The translations under genes were made by a program, and so were the position numbers. Shown piece by piece: positions 7,960-13,802 of a stretch of DNA of 17,118 nucleotides. Every line of letters begins with the position of its first letter. Within the stretch, counting starts at the first letter, position 1. Source of the DNA: an uncultured Clostridia bacterium. Lineage in GTDB: Bacteria; Bacillota; Clostridia; TANB77; CAG-508. Below the pieces are notes generated by a model that was given only the letters and a program-made list of their open reading frames with translations, had not been told where the DNA came from and made no database searches. Location of the stretch: positions 1-17,118 of the forward strand of contig CANRLE010000016.1 in NCBI GenBank assembly GCA_947631385.1, read 5' to 3'.

Positions 7960-7968
7960 TGATATTAT
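7960..7968 (+). promoter_or_regulatory. Extended -10 promoter for prs
   Basis: TGATATTAT at 7960-7968 matches an extended -10 (TGn plus TATTAT) directly downstream of the terminator T tract. The 17-bp-spaced -35 position (TATACT at 7940-7945) is weak and lies inside the terminator stem. It is 34 bases from the prs start, which fits a short leader. A perfect TTGACA at 7928-7933 is 29 bases away, too far to serve this -10. Confidence 0.5.
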
Positions 7969-8001
7969 ATGCATGAAATTATAAAAAGGGGATTGATAAA
8001 T

Positions 8002-8946
8002 ATGAACAATATAAAAATATTTGCATGTCCAACAGCAGAAGAATTTACAAAAGAAATATGTGATTATTTAGGAATAGAAATGGGAAAAATAAATCATCAA
8101 AAATTTAAAAATGACAATAATTTTGTACAAATTATGGAAACGGTAAGACAAAAAGATGTATATATAGTGCAAACAACCAAGCCTCCTGTCAATGAAAGAA
8201 TTATGGAGTTATTAATTACAATAGATGCAGCTCAAAGAGCATCTGCAAAAAACATCAATGTAATTTTACCATATTTCCCATATTCACGTTCAGATAAAAA
8301 AGATCAACCTCGTGTGCCAATAACAGCAAAACTGATGGCAGAAATTTTAGAAGCAGCAGGTGCTACAAGAGTTATAACATGTGACCTTCATAACCCAGCT
8401 ATACAAGCATATTTTAGGATTAATTGTGATAGATTAACAGGAGAAAATATACTAGAAAAATATTTTAAAAAGAAAAATTTAGAAGATATGGTTATTGTAG
8501 CAACAGATGCAGGAAGTTCTAAAAAAGCATATAAATATTCTCAATTTTTCAATTGCCCAATTGCATTAGTAGATAAAAGAAGAGAGGGAAATGATGATAG
8601 AGCAATAGCTAGTACGATTATTGGAGATGTAACAAATAAAAATGCAATTATTTTTGATGACGAGATTGATACAGCAGGTTCAATGATAGAAACAGTAAAA
8701 GTACTACAAAAATTCGGTGCAAAAAATATCTATGCAGGTGCAACACATGGAATTTTATCTGGTCCAGCTATTGAGAGAATTAGAAATTCTGGAATTAAAG
8801 AATTAGTATTAACAAATACAGTACCTGTACCAGAGGAAAAAAGAATTGATAATATTACTGTTTTATCAATAGCACCATTATTTGCTGAGGCAGTAAAACG
8901 TCTTAATGAAGAAAGACCATTAGGCGAAATGTATGAACAAATATAA
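8002..8946 (+). CDS. prs: Ribose-phosphate pyrophosphokinase (PRPP synthetase)
   Basis: Prs moves pyrophosphate from ATP to ribose-5-phosphate to form PRPP, needed for purine, pyrimidine, NAD, histidine and tryptophan synthesis. The start at 8002 (AAGGGG 10 bases upstream) gives 314 residues, the usual class I length and a normal MNNIKIFACPTAEEF start; the frame extends 11 codons upstream to an ATG at 7969 but that one overlaps the predicted promoter. Motifs are the ATP-binding flexible loop PYFPYSRSDKK (90-100), CDLHNPAIQ (127-135, His130), catalytic KRR (192-194) and the PRPP-binding loop FDDEIDTAGSM (218-228). The PRPP loop is a mild variant of the common DDxIDTGGT form, with Ala-Gly-Ser for Gly-Gly-Thr. 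SRSDKK also departs from the common SRQDRK. These substitutions suggest a diverged Prs branch; activity is still expected. The gene is followed after 12 bases by a GtrA-type gene. Confidence 0.95.
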   Translation: MNNIKIFACPTAEEFTKEICDYLGIEMGKINHQKFKNDNNFVQIMETVRQKDVYIVQTTKPPVNERIMELLITIDAAQRASAKNINVILPYFPYSRSDKKDQPRVPITAKLMAEILEAAGATRVITCDLHNPAIQAYFRINCDRLTGENILEKYFKKKNLEDMVIVATDAGSSKKAYKYSQFFNCPIALVDKRREGNDDRAIASTIIGDVTNKNAIIFDDEIDTAGSMIETVKVLQKFGAKNIYAGATHGILSGPAIERIRNSGIKELVLTNTVPVPEEKRIDNITVLSIAPLFAEAVKRLNEERPLGEMYEQI

Positions 8947-8958
8947 AGGATAGATAAA

Positions 8959-9411
8959 ATGAAAGAAGATAAAGATAAAAATAAAATTAGTTTAAAAACA
9001 ATAAAAGATATATATATCAAATATAAAGAAATAATAAATTATTTAGTATTTGGAGGATTAACAACAATTGTTAATTTTGTTACATATTTTATTTTTACCA
9101 AAGTTATAGGTATAGAAGAAGTACTAAGTAGTGGAATAGCATGGTTTTGTTCTGTATTATTTGCATATATAACTAATAAATTATTTGTTTTTGACAGTAA
9201 AACAGATGGTAAAAAAGCTCTAGTAATTGAATGTATATCATTTTTTGGAGCTAGAGTTGTATCTGGAATTTTATGTGATGTAGGCACTTTTGCTATTATG
9301 GTAAAAGTATTGCATATTAATGATATTATAGCAAAAATTATAACTCAAGTGATGGTAGTAATTGTTAACTATGTTTTTAGTAAATTACTTGTATTTAAGA
9401 AAAATAAATAG
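8959..9411 (+). CDS. GtrA-family membrane protein (putative lipid-linked sugar flippase)
   Basis: This 150-residue protein has a charged N-terminus and four predicted transmembrane helices (about 26-48, 56-76, 88-116, 122-144). The order YLVFGGLTTIVNF, then AYITNKLFVF, then FFGARVVSGILCD, then NYVFSKLLVF matches the GtrA family, in which the NK.FVF and final FSKLLVFK motifs are typical. GtrA proteins are thought to move polyprenyl-phosphate-linked sugar across the cytoplasmic membrane in glycan modification (O-antigen, teichoic acid, arabinogalactan). The next gene, 17 bases on, is a GtrB/DPM1-type polyprenyl-phosphate glycosyltransferase, the normal partner. The start at 8959 follows AAAGGA with 8-base spacing. 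The flippase role is family knowledge and not proved for every member. Confidence 0.88.
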   Translation: MKEDKDKNKISLKTIKDIYIKYKEIINYLVFGGLTTIVNFVTYFIFTKVIGIEEVLSSGIAWFCSVLFAYITNKLFVFDSKTDGKKALVIECISFFGARVVSGILCDVGTFAIMVKVLHINDIIAKIITQVMVVIVNYVFSKLLVFKKNK

Positions 9412-9428
9412 AAAAGAAGGAAGTAAAA

Positions 9429-10364
9429 ATGAAAAAAGTATCAGTTGTTATACCAATGTATTATGAAGAAGAAGTGGCACAAACTTGTTATGATAGGGTA
9501 GTTGCAATTCTTGAAAAAATAGAAAATTATGATTATGAAATTATATTTGTTAATGATGGAAGTAAGGATAAAACTTTAGAAATTTTAGAAGCAATAGCAC
9601 AACAAAATGAAAAAGTAAAGGTAATCTCTTTTTCTAGAAATTTTGGACACCAAGCAGCTGTTACAGCTGGAATCAAAGAAGTAACTGGAGATGCTGTTGT
9701 AATTATTGATGCTGATCTTCAAGATCCACCAGAATTAATACCTGATATGTTAAAATATTGGGAACAAGGAAATGAAGTTATATATGGTAAGAGGAAGACA
9801 AGAAAAGGTGAATCTGCTTTCAAATTGTTAACTGCTAAAATGTTTTATAAAACGTTAAATGCATTGTCTGATGTAGAAATTCCAAAGGATACAGGAGATT
9901 TTAGATTAGTTGATAGAAAAGTAATAGATGTGGTAAATGCTATGCCAGAACATAATAAATTTTTAAGAGGTTTATTTAGTTGGGTTGGCTTTAAGCAAAT
10001 GGCTTATGAGTATGAAAGACAAGAAAGATATGCAGGTAAAACTAAATATCCATTGAAAAAGATGTTAAAGTTAGCTTCTGATGGTATAATGGGATTTTCT
10101 ACAAAACCTTTGAAAATAGTTGGTGGCTTGGGAATGATTACTATATTTCTTTCAATTGCTATTTTGATTTATTCATTAATTTCATATGCTTTTAATTTAA
10201 ATCAATTAGCACCGGGCTGGACATCTATTATGGTTGCAATTACTTTGTTTAGTGGTGTACAGTTGATATCTATTTGGATTATAGCAGAGTATATTGCTAG
10301 AATTTATGATGATACTAAAAAGAGACCAGAATATATTGTAGATAAGAAAATAAATTTTAAATAG
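9429..10364 (+). CDS. GtrB/DPM1-like polyprenyl-phosphate glycosyltransferase (GT2)
   Basis: This 311-residue GT-A fold enzyme is expected to transfer a hexose from a nucleotide sugar to undecaprenyl phosphate at the inner face of the membrane. The GT2 catalytic domain starts at once (VSVVIPMYYEEE, 4-15), with VNDGS (41-45), FSRNFGHQAA (68-77) and the metal-binding DADLQDPP (94-101), followed by KDTGDFRL (153-160), a usual DPM/GtrB signature. Two C-terminal transmembrane helices (about 230-252 and 264-292) match the GtrB type, and a basic tail faces the cytosol. AGAAGGAAG gives a strong ribosome binding site. It follows the GtrA-type gene, so together they would charge the carrier and flip it. 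The likely final acceptor enzyme is a GT-C protein, such as the one at 1262-2704; this link is inference. The donor sugar (UDP-glucose or other) cannot be read from sequence. Confidence 0.92.
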   Translation: MKKVSVVIPMYYEEEVAQTCYDRVVAILEKIENYDYEIIFVNDGSKDKTLEILEAIAQQNEKVKVISFSRNFGHQAAVTAGIKEVTGDAVVIIDADLQDPPELIPDMLKYWEQGNEVIYGKRKTRKGESAFKLLTAKMFYKTLNALSDVEIPKDTGDFRLVDRKVIDVVNAMPEHNKFLRGLFSWVGFKQMAYEYERQERYAGKTKYPLKKMLKLASDGIMGFSTKPLKIVGGLGMITIFLSIAILIYSLISYAFNLNQLAPGWTSIMVAITLFSGVQLISIWIIAEYIARIYDDTKKRPEYIVDKKINFK

Positions 10365-10379
10365 TTGTTACTTAACTCC

Positions 10380-10562
10380 CAGTTGCATAAAATACTATAA
10401 AAGGCTTTATAATTATATTTTTTCATAACTTTGGTGTCGCAACTTCCATAATAAAAGTTATATGTCAGTTGCTCCAAATCGCACTCGCATAGCTCGTTTG
10501 GTCGCTTACGCAGTTATTCAAAATATAATTATAAAGCCTTTTTATAGTTTGCTATGTAACTG
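10380..10562. repeat. 183-bp imperfect palindrome (MITE-like or bidirectional terminator)
   Basis: Outer arms CAGTTGCATA (10380-10389) and TATGTAACTG (10553-10562) pair with one mismatch. The inner arms 10399-10421 and 10520-10542 form an uninterrupted 23-bp inverted repeat, extended by ACTAT/ATAGT outside and ATAACT/AGTTAT inside. The central 81 bases (10431-10511) are GC-richer and carry smaller inverted pairs: GCAACT with AGTTGC, and CCAAA with TTTGG. No coding frame is present. Each strand ends its GC-containing stem base with a short T run, so a terminator role in both directions is possible. The defined ends and long inverted arms also fit a short non-coding mobile element; no clear target duplication directly adjoins the ends. 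Which it is depends on whether copies exist elsewhere in the genome. Confidence 0.7.
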
Positions 10563-10651
10563 TTTCTAACGAATTGCTATTAAGAAAAATAAATTTTAGT
10601 TTGTACAGTAATGAACGATTATATTACTTGATAAATTTTTACATATTGGTA

Positions 10652-10680
10652 TTGACATCTTATTTATTATGACGTATAAT
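10652..10680 (+). promoter_or_regulatory. Consensus sigma-A promoter of the coiled-coil gene
   Basis: TTGACA at 10652-10657 and TATAAT at 10675-10680 are exact -35 and -10 consensus hexamers with the ideal 17-bp spacer. The start codon at 10701 is only 20 bases from the -10, giving a leader of about 14 bases that is almost wholly the Shine-Dalgarno site. This is the best-matching promoter in the window and predicts strong constitutive transcription. Confidence 0.88.
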
Positions 10681-10700
10681 TTTATTATGGAGGTGATAAT

Positions 10701-11225
10701 GTGGAAGATGTTTTAGAAAAAATTTTAGAAGAGATGAAGAACATAAGAAAAGAAGTACAAGATACAAAACAAGAATTGCGTGGAGATATCCAAGGGGTAA
10801 GGCAAGAATTACATGAAGAAATCCAAGGAGTAAAGCAAGAATTACATGAAGAAATCCAAGGAGTAAAGCAAGAGTTACATGAAGAGATCCAAGGAGTAAA
10901 GCAAGAATTACATGAAGAAATCCAAGGAGTAAAGCAAGTGCTACATGAAGAAATCCAGGGTGTAAGGCAAGAGTTGCATGAAGAGATTCAAAGCAAAATT
11001 GACCAACAAAGTCAGGAGATAGCTGATGAACTAAATAATATAGTAATTTATATGGAAAGAAGAGATAATGGATTGAAAAAAGAGATTGATGAAATAAAGG
11101 AGCAAAATAAAAAAATACTAGAAGAATTAAGCTTAAACAGAGAAGAACACAGAGTATTTAGTTATAAAATAAATAGATTAGAATTAATACATGAAGAAGA
11201 ATTAAAAGCATTAGAAAATGGTTGA
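10701..11225 (+). CDS. Uncharacterised coiled-coil protein with 11-residue repeats
   Basis: I do not recognise a named family for this 174-residue, soluble, highly charged protein. It has an N-terminal helix (MEDVLEKILEEMKNIRKEVQ), one degenerate repeat (21-31), six near-identical repeats of GV(K/R)Q(E/V)LHEEIQ (32-97), then a second helical part (98-174) ending in a KINRLELIHEEE stretch. Hydrophobic residues fall at steps 4-4-3, a hendecad pattern that suggests a nearly straight or right-handed coiled coil. There is no signal peptide or membrane helix. Similar small all-helical proteins with variable repeat number occur in Firmicutes, function unknown. The GTG start is chosen because GGAGGTGAT, a nine-base match to the 16S tail, lies just upstream and the nearby ATG frame stops after five codons. 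It is a single-gene unit with its own promoter and terminator, so strong expression is predicted. Confidence 0.8.
   Translation: MEDVLEKILEEMKNIRKEVQDTKQELRGDIQGVRQELHEEIQGVKQELHEEIQGVKQELHEEIQGVKQELHEEIQGVKQVLHEEIQGVRQELHEEIQSKIDQQSQEIADELNNIVIYMERRDNGLKKEIDEIKEQNKKILEELSLNREEHRVFSYKINRLELIHEEELKALENG
10761..10991 (+). repeat. 33-bp in-frame tandem repeat (seven units)
   Basis: Seven consecutive 33-base units encode 11 residues each; the first (10761-10793) is diverged, and the six from 10794 to 10991 differ by only a few bases, with a core of GTAAAGCAAGAATTACATGA. The frame is preserved throughout. Such near-identical units can change number by slippage or recombination without breaking the protein, so strain-level length variation is expected and short-read assemblies may be wrong here. 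Confidence 0.92.
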
Positions 11226-11249
11226 TATAGAAATATATCAACTTTTTTT
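11221..11249 (+). terminator. Intrinsic terminator overlapping the coiled-coil gene's stop codon
   Basis: GTTGATATA (11221-11229) pairs perfectly with TATATCAAC (11234-11242) around a GAAA tetraloop, followed by seven Ts. The TGA stop codon (11223-11225) lies inside the left stem arm, so ribosomes finishing the gene would cover the hairpin. It separates this unit from trpS. Confidence 0.88.
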
Positions 11250-11267
11250 AAAATATAATATAAGATA

Positions 11268-11296
11268 TACACAAAATGGAAAAAATATGGTAAAAT
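11268..11296 (+). promoter_or_regulatory. Probable trpS promoter
   Basis: TACACA (11268-11273; four of six matches to TTGACA) and TAAAAT (11291-11296) are 17 bp apart, and TGG just before the -10 makes it an extended -10. It sits between the terminator ending at 11249 and the trpS start at 11339. The leader of about 35 bases is too short for a T-box, and no tryptophan-codon leader peptide is visible, so trpS is apparently not under classical tRNA-sensing control here. Confidence 0.65.
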
Positions 11297-11338
11297 AGAA
11301 AACAAATAAAACCTTTAATAAGAAGGAGAGAAAAATAT

Positions 11339-12349
11339 ATGGATAAAAAAAGAATATTAACAGGAGATAGACCAACAGGAAGATTACATATAGGGCATTA
11401 TTTTGGTTCACTAAAAAAAAGAATTGAATTACAGGAAAGTGGGGAGTATGACCCATATATACTAATTGCAGATGTTCAAGCATTAACAGACAATTTTAAT
11501 CACCCAGAAAAAGTAAGAAAAAATGTAAGAGAAGTAGCAATGGATTATCTATCATGTGGGATTGACCCCAAAAAAACAACTATATACATACAATCAATGA
11601 TACCAGAAGTAGCAGAATTAACTGTATTTTATTCAAACTTAGTTACAATAGCAAGATTAGAAAGAAATCCAACAGTAAAAACAGAAATTGCACAAAAAAA
11701 GGAACTATTTGGAGAAAGTGTTACATATGGCTTTTTAGGGTATCCTGTAAGTCAAGCTGCAGATATAACAGCGTTTGAAGGAAAAATAGTACCTGTTGGA
11801 GAGGACCAATTACCATTGATAGAACAATGTAGAGAAATTGTAAGAAAATTCAATAGTATTTATGGAGAAGTACTAGTAGAGCCAGAGGCAGTATTATCAA
11901 GTGGAAAAAGAATAAAAGGATTAGATGGAAATGAAAAAATGGGAAAATCTTTAGGAAATGCCATTTATTTGTCAGATTCAGAAGATGAAATAACCAAAAA
12001 AGTAATGAGTGCTGTAACAGACCCTAATAGAATAAAAAAAGATGATTTAGGAAATCCTGATATATGTATGGTAGCTTATTATCATAATCTGTTCAGCACA
12101 GATGAAGAAATAAAAGCAGTATGTGAAGAATGTAAAGCTGGAAAACGAGGATGTGTAGCTTGTAAAAAGCAATTAGCGAAAAACATTATAGATATGCTTC
12201 AACCAATTAGAGAAAAAAGAGCTTATTATGAGGCTCATCCAGAAGAAGTGGACAAAATTTTGATAGAAGGAACTAATAAAGCTAGAGAAGTCGCAAAGGA
12301 AACTATGAAAAAAGTAAAGAAAGCGATGATGCTGGATTATTTTGAATAG
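11339..12349 (+). CDS. trpS: Tryptophanyl-tRNA synthetase with a possible Fe-S cysteine motif
   Basis: TrpRS is a class Ic dimer that activates tryptophan with ATP and charges tRNA-Trp in the cytoplasm. The 336-residue length is normal. It has the TGRLHIGHYFGSL segment with HIGH (17-20), the PTVKTE region (111-116), PVSQAADI (136-143) of the active site, GEDQLP (154-159) and the KMSKS-type loop KMGKS (200-204). The anticodon-binding half holds five cysteines: Cys243, Cys262, Cys265, Cys272 and Cys275. The spacing Cys243-x21-Cys265-x6-Cys272-x2-Cys275 is one residue from the C-x22-C-x6-C-x2-C motif that binds a [4Fe-4S] cluster in Thermotoga maritima TrpRS. The start follows AGAAGGAGAG. obg begins 22 bases after the stop, so the two genes are probably co-transcribed. 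Function is certain; the cluster is inferred. Confidence 0.96.
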   Translation: MDKKRILTGDRPTGRLHIGHYFGSLKKRIELQESGEYDPYILIADVQALTDNFNHPEKVRKNVREVAMDYLSCGIDPKKTTIYIQSMIPEVAELTVFYSNLVTIARLERNPTVKTEIAQKKELFGESVTYGFLGYPVSQAADITAFEGKIVPVGEDQLPLIEQCREIVRKFNSIYGEVLVEPEAVLSSGKRIKGLDGNEKMGKSLGNAIYLSDSEDEITKKVMSAVTDPNRIKKDDLGNPDICMVAYYHNLFSTDEEIKAVCEECKAGKRGCVACKKQLAKNIIDMLQPIREKRAYYEAHPEEVDKILIEGTNKAREVAKETMKKVKKAMMLDYFE

Positions 12350-12371
12350 GACTTATAAGAAGGAGAAAGGT

Positions 12372-13646
12372 ATGTTTGTAGATTACACGAAAATAATAAT
12401 AAAATCAGGAGATGGTGGAAATGGAGCCGTAGCCTTTAGAAGAGAAAAATATGTAGCAGCAGGAGGACCTGATGGTGGAGATGGAGGCAACGGAGGAAAT
12501 ATTTATTTCCAAGTAGACAAAGATAAAAATACACTAATTGACTTTCGCTATAATAGAAAATTCAAAGCACAAAATGGAGAAAATGGGAGTGGAAGTCATT
12601 GTAATGGAAAATATGGAGAAGATTTATATATTAAAGTGCCAATTGGGACTGTCATTAAAGATGTAGAAACAGGGAAAATAGTAGCTGATTTATCAAAGCC
12701 AAACCAAACAGAACTAATTTTAAAAGGAGGTAGAGGAGGTAGAGGAAATTCACATTTCAAGACTCCTACTAGACAAGCTCCAAGATTTGCAGAGGATGGA
12801 GAAAAAGGAGAAGAAAAAGAAATAATATTAGAGTTGAAGCTGTTGGCAGATGTTGGACTTTTAGGATTCCCTAATGTTGGAAAATCAACCTTTTTAAAGT
12901 CTGTTACTGATGCTAAACCTAAAATTGCAAATTATCATTTTACAACATTAGATCCAAATTTAGGGGTTGTAAAGACTAAAGATGGGGATGGTTTTGTAAT
13001 AGCTGATATCCCAGGAATTATAGAAGGGGCAAGTGAAGGTGTTGGATTAGGAATTCAATTTTTAAGACATGTTGAAAGAACAAGACTATTATTACACTTT
13101 TTAGATGTTTCTTCACAAGAAGGAAGAAATCCAGTAGAAGATTTTTATGCAATAAATAAAGAATTAAAAAAATATAGTGAAAAATTGTCTCAAAGAAAGC
13201 AAATAATAGTAGCAAATAAAGTAGATGTTATGCAAGATGATACTTTATTAAAAGAAGTGGAAGAATTAGCAAAAAAAGAAAAATTACAGTTATATTCTAT
13301 ATCAGCGGTTACAGGTCAAGGTGTTCAAGAATTAATTAATGATGTATCTAATATATTAAAAACCTTACCAAAAGAAGATGTAATTGAGGTAGAAGATAAG
13401 ATAGTTTATACTTTGGAAGATAAACAAGATCAATGGAGCATTCAAGAAAAGGATGGAGTGTTTATTGTATCAGGAAAAGCTGTGGAAAGGCTTATGGGAA
13501 GAGTAAATATAGAAGATAATGAATCAATGTATTATTTGCAAAAAAGTTTGAAAAATATGGGAATAGAAGAAAAACTAAAGCAAATGGGAGTGCATGAAGG
13601 AGATACAGTTATATTGGCTGACTGGGAATTAGAATGGTATGAGTAA
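12372..13646 (+). CDS. obg: Obg GTPase (ribosome assembly / stress GTPase)
   Basis: Obg/CgtA binds GTP and ppGpp and acts in late 50S assembly and stress control. The start is set at 12372, where MFVDYTKIIIKSGDGG is the normal Obg beginning and AGGAGAAAGG lies just upstream; the open frame extends 10 codons further back, overlapping trpS. The 424-residue protein has the glycine-rich Obg fold (1-158; GGPDGGDGGNGG and GGRGGRGN), the G domain with G1 GFPNVGKST (165-173), G2 TTLDPNLG (191-198), G3 DIPG (212-215), G4 NKVD (282-285) and G5 SA (311-312), and a C-terminal OCT domain (about 345-424) ending in the acidic WELEWYE tail. It is complete, with all nucleotide-binding motifs. It is normally essential. 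Obg lies 22 bases after trpS, and a hairpin with a short T run follows about 60 bases after its stop. Confidence 0.97.
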   Translation: MFVDYTKIIIKSGDGGNGAVAFRREKYVAAGGPDGGDGGNGGNIYFQVDKDKNTLIDFRYNRKFKAQNGENGSGSHCNGKYGEDLYIKVPIGTVIKDVETGKIVADLSKPNQTELILKGGRGGRGNSHFKTPTRQAPRFAEDGEKGEEKEIILELKLLADVGLLGFPNVGKSTFLKSVTDAKPKIANYHFTTLDPNLGVVKTKDGDGFVIADIPGIIEGASEGVGLGIQFLRHVERTRLLLHFLDVSSQEGRNPVEDFYAINKELKKYSEKLSQRKQIIVANKVDVMQDDTLLKEVEELAKKEKLQLYSISAVTGQGVQELINDVSNILKTLPKEDVIEVEDKIVYTLEDKQDQWSIQEKDGVFIVSGKAVERLMGRVNIEDNESMYYLQKSLKNMGIEEKLKQMGVHEGDTVILADWELEWYE

Positions 13647-13676
13647 TAGTAGATTATAAAAACTTTCCAAAAACAC

Positions 13677-13705
13677 TTGAAATTTATTCCAAAATATAGT
13701 ACAAT
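13677..13705 (+). promoter_or_regulatory. Sigma-A promoter of rpsO
   Basis: TTGAAA (13677-13682) and TACAAT (13700-13705) are each one base from consensus with a 17-bp spacer. The predicted start near 13712 gives a leader of about 90 bases before rpsO, long enough to hold the structured element described separately. It begins 31 bases after the obg stop codon. Confidence 0.75.
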
Positions 13706-13731
13706 AGGTATGTCAAAAAGACATACCTTTT
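13706..13731 (+). terminator. Hairpin between obg and rpsO (weak terminator)
   Basis: AGGTATGTC (13706-13714) pairs perfectly over 9 bp with GACATACCT (13720-13728) across an AAAAA loop, followed by a run of only four Ts (13728-13731). It immediately follows the rpsO -10 box. Transcripts arriving from obg would contain the whole hairpin, but transcripts starting near 13712 would lack most of the left arm. It may therefore stop obg read-through without affecting rpsO transcription. The short T run makes efficiency uncertain. Confidence 0.5.
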
Positions 13732-13735
13732 ACTT

Positions 13736-13802
13736 AGCTTTAAGATAACACCTAAACTTTAAGCTCAGTTTAAGGCAAATAAGAAATATAGGAGGTGTAA
13801 AG
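13736..13802 (+). promoter_or_regulatory. Structured rpsO leader, candidate S15 autoregulatory pseudoknot
   Basis: AGCTTTAAG (13736-13744) and CTTTAAGCT (13757-13765) can form a 9-bp stem with one T-T mismatch. The 12-base loop contains ACACCT (13748-13753), an exact complement of AGGTGT (13793-13798), which overlaps the Shine-Dalgarno sequence GGAGGTG (13791-13797). Together these would make an H-type pseudoknot hiding the ribosome site. An exclusive alternative stem pairs CCTAAACT (13751-13758) with AGTTTAAGG (13767-13775), with one bulged base, and leaves the site free. S15 is known to repress its own mRNA through leader structures in several bacteria, with different folds in different phyla; the match here is structural inference only. 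Confidence 0.5.

Larger units (their letters stand above)
10365..10700. other. Gene-free stretch with a large palindrome and a consensus promoter
   Basis: These 336 bases hold no convincing reading frame on either strand. They contain the 183-bp imperfect palindrome at 10380-10562, a near-direct repeat of the upstream gene's 3' end at 10581-10598, and a consensus sigma-A promoter at 10652-10680 for the coiled-coil gene. The region is AT-rich except for a GC-richer core (about 10435-10511) inside the palindrome. No tRNA or recognised riboswitch class was seen. Confidence 0.8.

Noticed and set aside
7969..8001. ATG start for prs at 7969
   Set aside because: It lies immediately after the predicted -10 element, with no ribosome site, and adds residues not seen in the family; 8002 has AAGGGG upstream.
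10761..10991. Tandem 33-bp repeat as a CRISPR array
   Set aside because: The units are contiguous with no spacers and encode an in-frame protein repeat.
11250..11338. T-box or tryptophan leader peptide before trpS
   Set aside because: The leader after the predicted start is about 35 bases, with no specifier stem, no antiterminator-like T-box sequence and no run of Trp codons.
12342..12371. ATG start for obg at 12342 overlapping trpS
   Set aside because: It adds 10 residues before the standard MFVDYTKI start and would place the ribosome site AGGAGAAAGG inside the coding region.
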